Origin: Octadecabacter sp.
Lineage (GTDB): Bacteria; Pseudomonadota; Alphaproteobacteria; Rhodobacterales; Rhodobacteraceae
Length of the DNA stretch: 11,800 nucleotides
NCBI GenBank assembly: GCA_003533975.1
Contig: DQCL01000167.1
Coordinates: forward strand, 1-11,800
Direction: 5' to 3'
Of the stretch, positions 7,896-11,800 are shown piece after piece. Position 1 is the stretch's first letter. Each line of letters begins with the position of its first letter. A program made the position numbers and the translations under genes. The notes under the pieces are model-generated. The model saw only the letters and a list, made by a program, of their open reading frames with translations. It did no database searches and was not told where the DNA came from.

Positions 7896-10800
7896 ATGGC
7901 TAAGAGCACACGGCAATATGTTTTCGAAGGTATGGAATTGATGCCAGAGGCGTTGGCCCCCTTTGTTGAAACACGGCTATCAAATTCCCTGAAAGGACAT
8001 TGGGAAGTCGAGGTCGTCGAGCGCGTTCATGGGATGCGCCCGGATTCTTCGGGTAAACTGAACTGGGATCAGGCGGCGCTGTTGAAGACGATGATGGCGT
8101 TCTGGCGGGACGCCTTTTCGTCGGTTCTGGGGCATCCTGAACGGTCTTATGTTTCCGAGCTTTTGGAGGTGCGGAACAAGTTTTCCCACAATGAATCCTT
8201 CAGTTATGATGATGCGGAACGCGCGCTCGATTCCATGCGCAGGCTTTGCGAGGCGGTCAGCGCTGGTGATACAGCCGAAAAGATAGGCCGGATGCGCGAC
8301 ACGATCCTGCGCACCAAGTTCTCGGAACTGGCGCGGGTGGAAGAGCGCAAGCAGACCCGGCAGGTCGATATTTCGGTAGAAACCAAAAAGGGGCTGCTGT
8401 CGTGGCGCGAGGTTGTCGAGCCCCATCAGGACGTGGCGACCGGGGATTTCCAGCAGGCAGAGTTTGCCGCCGATTTGGGCAAGGTCCACAAGGGAAGTGC
8501 ACCGTCGGAATATGCTGACCCGCGCGAGTTCTTTGCCCGCACTTATCTGACCGATGGTCTGAGCGCGCTGTTGAGCGGCACGGCCAAGCGGCTGTCGGGT
8601 GCAGGTGGTGATCCAGTTGTCGAGTTGCAGACGAATTTTGGCGGTGGCAAGACCCACTCGATGCTGGCGCTCTATCACATGGCGGGCGGGATCAAGGCGG
8701 CCAATCTGCCGGGGCTGGACCAGTTGCTGGCAGATGAGGGGCTAAGCGTTCCAGACAAGATCAGCCGGGCGGTTCTGGTGGGCACATCGCGTGGCCCACA
8801 GGATGTGATCAAGCTGGAGGATGGACGCGAAATTCGCACCACCTGGGGTGATCTGGCCTGGCAATTGGGGGGAGAGAAGGCCTTTGGGCTGATCGCCGAA
8901 CATGATGCCAAAGGGACGGCACCGGGGTCGGACAAGCTGGAGGAAATCTTCAAGCTTTGCGCGCCCTGCCTGATCCTGATCGACGAATGGGTAGCCTATC
9001 TGCGTCAGATATACGGAGTTGAAGGCCTGCCGTCGGGCACGTTTGACGCCAACCTGACCTTTGTCCAATCGCTGACCGAGGCGGTCAAGACCAGCCCGGG
9101 TACCCTGCTGGTGGCATCGTTGCCGCAATCGCAGATCGAAGTTGGTGGAGAGGCTGGTAAGGAGGCACTTGCGGTTCTCAAGCAGACGTTTTCGCGGGTC
9201 GGGACCAGCTGGCGTCCGGCGTCCCAGGAAGAAAGTTATGAGATCGTCCGGCGGCGACTGTTCAAGGAAATCCCGGGTGACAAGTTTCAGCACCGGGACA
9301 ACACTCTCAAGCAATTTGCCAAGATGTATCGGGAGAACCCGAACGACTTCCCGCAGGGCTGCGCGGATGAGGATTACCGCCGCAAGATGGAAAAGGCCTT
9401 TCCGATCCACCCGGAACTGTTCGATCAGCTATACACCAGCTGGGGATCGCTGGAGAAATTTCAGCGGACGCGCGGAGTGCTGCGATTGATGGCCCAGGTC
9501 ATTCACGAACTTTGGATGAACAATGACCCGTCGGTGGTGATCATGCCGGGAAGCGTCGCGATCAGCTCCCCAAGGGTTGAGCCCGAGTTGTTGAAATATC
9601 TGGATAACCAGTGGCAGGGGATCATTTCCGGTGATGTTGAGGGACCGACATCGACGCCCTACAAAATCGATCAGGCCGCACCGAACCTGAACCGCTATTC
9701 GGCAACCCGCCGCGTTGCGCGCACGATCTTCATGGGTACCACCCCGACCCACGCCCAGCAAAACCAAGGCCTGGACGACAAGCAGATCAATTTGGGCGTC
9801 GTTCAGCCCGGCGAGAGACCGATGATTTTCGGCGATGCACTCCGGCGATTGGCCAATCAGGCGAAGTTCATGCACAGTGATCTTGGCCGGTATTGGTATT
9901 CAACAGCCCCGAGCCTGAACCGGCTGGCTGCCGACAGAGCCGCACAAATGGAAGCGGCGCTTATCGACATAGAGATCGACAAGGCATTGACGAAGTATGT
10001 CAATGCTCTGGCAGACCGGGGAAATATCGACACCGTTCAAGTTGCGCCCTCCAGTTCATCGGATGTACCCGATGAGGCGGGTGGCGTGCGCGCTATCGTC
10101 TTTGGTGTTGCACATGCTCACAATGGTAGGGATTCATCCGATGCGCTGGTAGAGGCTAAGGACATCCTGATGCATCGCGGTGGTACGCCACGGGTCTATC
10201 GCAACATGCTGGTTTTCCTTGCGGCGGAAGTCCGGCAGTTGGACAACCTGAAAGACGCGATGAGGAATTGGTTGGCTTGGTGTGAGATCGTCAAGGAAAC
10301 CCAGAGCCTCAATCTTACGCAGAGTGACAGTGCGTTGGCGCAAAAAAAGGCTGACGACTCAGCGGACACTGTCAAGACACGCGTCAAGGAAGCATGGTGC
10401 TATTTGCTTTACCCGATTCAGGAAACTGCGCAGTCGGAGCTGGAATGGGTTTCGTCCAAGATTCCAGCGCAGGATGGGCTTCTTTCCAGGGCAAGCAAGA
10501 AACTGGTGAGCGATGACGCGCTTTTTCCGGAGCTTGGCCCGACGCGTTTGGACCGCGAACTTCAAAAGTATATCTGGAATGGGAAGCCCCATCTTCTGCT
10601 CAAGGACATCTGGGAATACCTGAACCGGTATGTCTATTTGCCAAGGGTCAAGAACCGGGAAACCTTGGTGCGTACGGTTCAGTCATCGATCAGCGGTTTG
10701 GTGCCAGGACCATTTGCCTTTGCCGAAGGTTGGGACGATAACGCGTCGCGCTATTCTGGCCTCGCTATCGACAATGCAGGTTCTGCGATCGTTTCAATCG

Positions 10801-11204
10801 ATTCCGAAAGTGTAGTCGTTGATCCAAATGTTGCGGAGGAATTCCGACCGGCCCCACCGAAACCTGGACCCGATATTGAGCCAGGAAAAGGTGCCGGGCC
10901 TTCTGGTGGTCCTTTCGATCCGCCAGATCCAAGTCCTACGAACCAACCGGAGGGGCAGCCCAAACCGGACGCCAAGCCGACGAGATTTTCAGGAACTGTT
11001 TCGATCTCACCGGATCGCCCGGCGAGGGATATTCATCAGATTATCGAAGCGATCGTCGAGCAATTAACCACTATCCCGGGTAGCGATGTTTCGATCAAAC
11101 TGGAAATCAACGCTGAAATCCCGTCAGGCCTCGATAGAAACAAGGTTCGTACGCTGGTGGAGAACGCTAATACCTTGGGTTTCATAGAGAAAGAGATAAA
11201 GTAA
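7896..11204 (+). CDS. DUF499 P-loop ATPase with N-terminal Swt1-like HEPN domain
   Basis: This 1102-aa protein is the ATPase partner of the DUF1156 methyltransferase; the two families are regularly found side by side in defence loci. The N terminus (about 10-125) matches the Swt1-type HEPN domain: ALLKTMMAFWRDAF (61-74) followed by EVRNKFSHNE, where R93 and H98 form an R-x4-H motif. The ATPase core has Walker A NFGGGKTHS (247-255) and Walker B LILIDEW (359-365), and the following several hundred residues fit DUF499. Near the C terminus is a Pro/Gly-rich linker of about 45 residues (985-1029). It is followed by a compact domain of about 70 residues ending in VRTLVENANTLGFIEKEIK, a typical tail for this family that may dock on a partner. 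There is no signal peptide or membrane segment. The gene lies 12 bp after the methyltransferase and is the last complete gene of the operon. Its likely role is ATP-dependent switching or loading of the complex on DNA; the HEPN domain may cleave RNA or only mediate assembly. Confidence 0.93.
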   Translation: MAKSTRQYVFEGMELMPEALAPFVETRLSNSLKGHWEVEVVERVHGMRPDSSGKLNWDQAALLKTMMAFWRDAFSSVLGHPERSYVSELLEVRNKFSHNESFSYDDAERALDSMRRLCEAVSAGDTAEKIGRMRDTILRTKFSELARVEERKQTRQVDISVETKKGLLSWREVVEPHQDVATGDFQQAEFAADLGKVHKGSAPSEYADPREFFARTYLTDGLSALLSGTAKRLSGAGGDPVVELQTNFGGGKTHSMLALYHMAGGIKAANLPGLDQLLADEGLSVPDKISRAVLVGTSRGPQDVIKLEDGREIRTTWGDLAWQLGGEKAFGLIAEHDAKGTAPGSDKLEEIFKLCAPCLILIDEWVAYLRQIYGVEGLPSGTFDANLTFVQSLTEAVKTSPGTLLVASLPQSQIEVGGEAGKEALAVLKQTFSRVGTSWRPASQEESYEIVRRRLFKEIPGDKFQHRDNTLKQFAKMYRENPNDFPQGCADEDYRRKMEKAFPIHPELFDQLYTSWGSLEKFQRTRGVLRLMAQVIHELWMNNDPSVVIMPGSVAISSPRVEPELLKYLDNQWQGIISGDVEGPTSTPYKIDQAAPNLNRYSATRRVARTIFMGTTPTHAQQNQGLDDKQINLGVVQPGERPMIFGDALRRLANQAKFMHSDLGRYWYSTAPSLNRLAADRAAQMEAALIDIEIDKALTKYVNALADRGNIDTVQVAPSSSSDVPDEAGGVRAIVFGVAHAHNGRDSSDALVEAKDILMHRGGTPRVYRNMLVFLAAEVRQLDNLKDAMRNWLAWCEIVKETQSLNLTQSDSALAQKKADDSADTVKTRVKEAWCYLLYPIQETAQSELEWVSSKIPAQDGLLSRASKKLVSDDALFPELGPTRLDRELQKYIWNGKPHLLLKDIWEYLNRYVYLPRVKNRETLVRTVQSSISGLVPGPFAFAEGWDDNASRYSGLAIDNAGSAIVSIDSESVVVDPNVAEEFRPAPPKPGPDIEPGKGAGPSGGPFDPPDPSPTNQPEGQPKPDAKPTRFSGTVSISPDRPARDIHQIIEAIVEQLTTIPGSDVSIKLEINAEIPSGLDRNKVRTLVENANTLGFIEKEIK

Positions 11205-11275
11205 TGCTGTACGACTTAAGTGGTCACGACAATATTTACGGACACAGACGCGCCTGCTCCCGCATGACAACATAG
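11204..11275 (+). pseudogene. Possible cut-off start of a fifth operon gene
   Basis: An ATG overlaps the last base of the DUF499 stop codon (TAATG, 11202-11206), preceded by the purine-rich run AGAGAAAGAGATAAAG. The frame begins MLYDLSGHDNIYG and then enters the opposite-strand lysis cassette, ending at TAG 11273-11275 after 23 codons. A coupled start in such a compact operon suggests a further gene that lost everything beyond about codon 12 when phage DNA was joined here. The evidence is only the coupled start and plausible first residues; a chance ATG is a serious alternative. Confidence 0.25.
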
Positions 11276-11484
11276 TCGCGCAGCATTTCCACGACCGCCG
11301 ATTTATCCGGCAGCGCATGCACTTCCTCAGCGGCTCTTGCCTGAAACCCCGCACCATACTCCACCACCGGCGGGCAGACCCCAGTGACAGTTTCAGAACT
11401 GACCGTTTCGCAAGCGCTCAACAAGCTCATCCCGATTGCGAGGCCGACGAGCCGCCGCCTCCAGCATCCTGCGTTGGATTTCAT
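11236..11484 (-). CDS. Phage o-spanin-like lipoprotein (Rz1/LysC type)
   Basis: This is an 82-aa small lipoprotein predicted to act in phage lysis at the outer membrane. The N terminus has basic residues (RRR at 9-11), a hydrophobic segment (LVGLAIGMSLL) and the lipobox LSAC with C25 as the lipidated residue. The mature part contains CPPVVEY (37-43) and ends in REQARLCP, resembling P2 LysC-like Rz1 proteins. I chose ATG 11484 because GGAGA (11491-11495) sits 6 bases upstream and the signal sequence begins directly after it. The same frame is open up to 11643, but that extension would place a long non-signal stretch before the signal peptide. The first 92 bp overlap the end of the upstream i-spanin-like gene in another frame, the classic spanin-pair arrangement. 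With that partner it would span the periplasm and fuse the two membranes after wall degradation. It converges on the DUF499 gene with 31 bp between the stops and no clear terminator. Confidence 0.75.
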   Translation of the reverse strand: MKSNAGCWRRRLVGLAIGMSLLSACETVSSETVTGVCPPVVEYGAGFQARAAEEVHALPDKSAVVEMLRDYVVMREQARLCP

Positions 11485-11647
11485 TTGCTTTCTCCGTGTT
11501 CTCGAGCTGCTCTGCCAACCGCCCAGCGCGCTCACCGGAGCGACGCAAGGACAGCAGGAACAGCGATATTGTGAAGGCGATGACCGCCCATTTGCCGACA
11601 GCCGGGGCAAACCGGCTGCCGACAATCCATGCGATGAATGCACCCAT
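11393..11647 (-). CDS. Phage i-spanin-like inner-membrane protein
   Basis: This 84-aa protein has one N-terminal transmembrane helix (about 18-36, VGKWAVIAFTISLFLLSL), then a charged helical, coiled-coil-like stretch (ERAGRLAEQLENTEKANEIQ) and a basic tail ending in RNRDELVERLRNGQF. An inner-membrane anchor with a periplasmic coiled coil is the layout of Rz-like i-spanins, and the overlapping lipoprotein gene downstream is the expected partner. Its ATG at 11647 overlaps the TGA of the gene before it by one base (TGATG), which implies translational coupling. It is shorter than lambda Rz, so function rests on topology and gene order; a phage accessory membrane protein without spanin activity cannot be excluded. 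Confidence 0.65.
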   Translation of the reverse strand: MGAFIAWIVGSRFAPAVGKWAVIAFTISLFLLSLRRSGERAGRLAEQLENTEKANEIQRRMLEAAARRPRNRDELVERLRNGQF

Positions 11648-11800
11648 CAGCGCCGCCCCTTTCGCCAGTCGTCCCAGCGGGCGTAGATAGTGACGCTGAC
11701 GCCAATCAGCGCCAGGGCAATGAACAGCCAGCGCAAAGTATCGAGATAGGGGATCAGCGGTTGGAGGGCGGATTGCGTTTCGGCCACGGCCTGCTGCACC
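11647..11800 (-). CDS. C-terminal end of a phage membrane-anchored lysis protein, probably endolysin-type (partial)
   Basis: The last 50 codons of a minus-strand gene that begins beyond the right edge. The visible part has a helical stretch (VQQAVAETQSALQPLIPYLD) and one transmembrane segment (LRWLFIALALIGVSVTIYA), and ends in a strongly charged tail (RWDDWRKGRR). A C-terminal anchor of this kind directly before spanin genes is common in alphaproteobacterial prophage peptidoglycan hydrolases (N-acetylmuramidase-like). A holin is an alternative. The catalytic part is outside the window, so the identity is inferred from the anchor and the gene order. Its TGA overlaps the ATG of the i-spanin-like gene. 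Confidence 0.55.
   Translation of the reverse strand, partial: VQQAVAETQSALQPLIPYLDTLRWLFIALALIGVSVTIYARWDDWRKGRR

Noticed and set aside
514..11204. A DISARM system
   Set aside because: The helicase is DrmD-like and a methylase is present, but no DUF1998 protein, phospholipase D protein or second helicase is visible; the DUF1156/DUF499 pair fits Hma better.
11484..11643. Longer version of the o-spanin gene starting at 11643
   Set aside because: The extension would bury the lipoprotein signal sequence in the middle of the protein and lacks the good ribosome-binding site seen just before ATG 11484.
1..11800. CRISPR array, tRNA, rRNA, insertion sequence ends or phage attachment repeats
   Set aside because: I saw no regularly spaced repeats, cloverleaf-like sequence, transposase motifs or matching long terminal repeats in the window.

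Overview
The window appears to come from an alphaproteobacterium, most likely in or near the Rhodobacterales. This is inferred from the moderately GC-rich, NNC/NNG-biased codon use of most genes and from the style of the phage lysis genes at the right edge; no rRNA or housekeeping marker is present to confirm it.

Layout. Positions 1-189 are the tail of an unidentified, AT-richer gene. Positions 190-513 hold no convincing gene and should contain the promoter of what follows. Positions 514-11204 are a tight four-gene plus-strand operon: (1) a 1169-aa DEAH/SNF2-type helicase with a C-terminal DUF3883 domain; (2) a 354-aa protein with a HEPN-type N-terminal half and four C-terminal Cys4 zinc-binding sites; (3) a 931-aa DUF1156 adenine-specific DNA methyltransferase with an internal zinc site; (4) a 1102-aa DUF499 ATPase with a Swt1-like HEPN domain at its N terminus. 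Adjacent genes overlap by 4 bp or lie 3 and 12 bp apart. Helicase, DUF1156 methylase and DUF499 ATPase together are the composition of the antiviral system called Hma (Helicase-Methylase-ATPase) in the PADLOC survey. That name comes from memory; no search was run.

Right edge. A prophage-like lysis cassette on the minus strand (11236-11800) converges on the operon: the membrane-anchored C terminus of a probable endolysin-type protein, an inner-membrane spanin-like protein, and an overlapping lipoprotein spanin (o-spanin). Only 31 bp separate it from the DUF499 stop. A start codon coupled to that stop (TAATG at 11202-11206) opens a reading frame that runs into the phage DNA, which could be the cut-off start of a fifth operon gene.

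How the genes may work together (inference). The methyltransferase would mark self DNA. The helicase, with its nuclease-like DUF3883 domain, and the DUF499 ATPase would sense and process unmarked or invading DNA. The two HEPN domains, each with an intact R-x4-H motif, are candidate RNase effectors. The least familiar part is the HEPN/zinc-ribbon gene between helicase and methylase. It is lower in GC than the GC-rich parts of its neighbours and looks like an added effector or sensor module.
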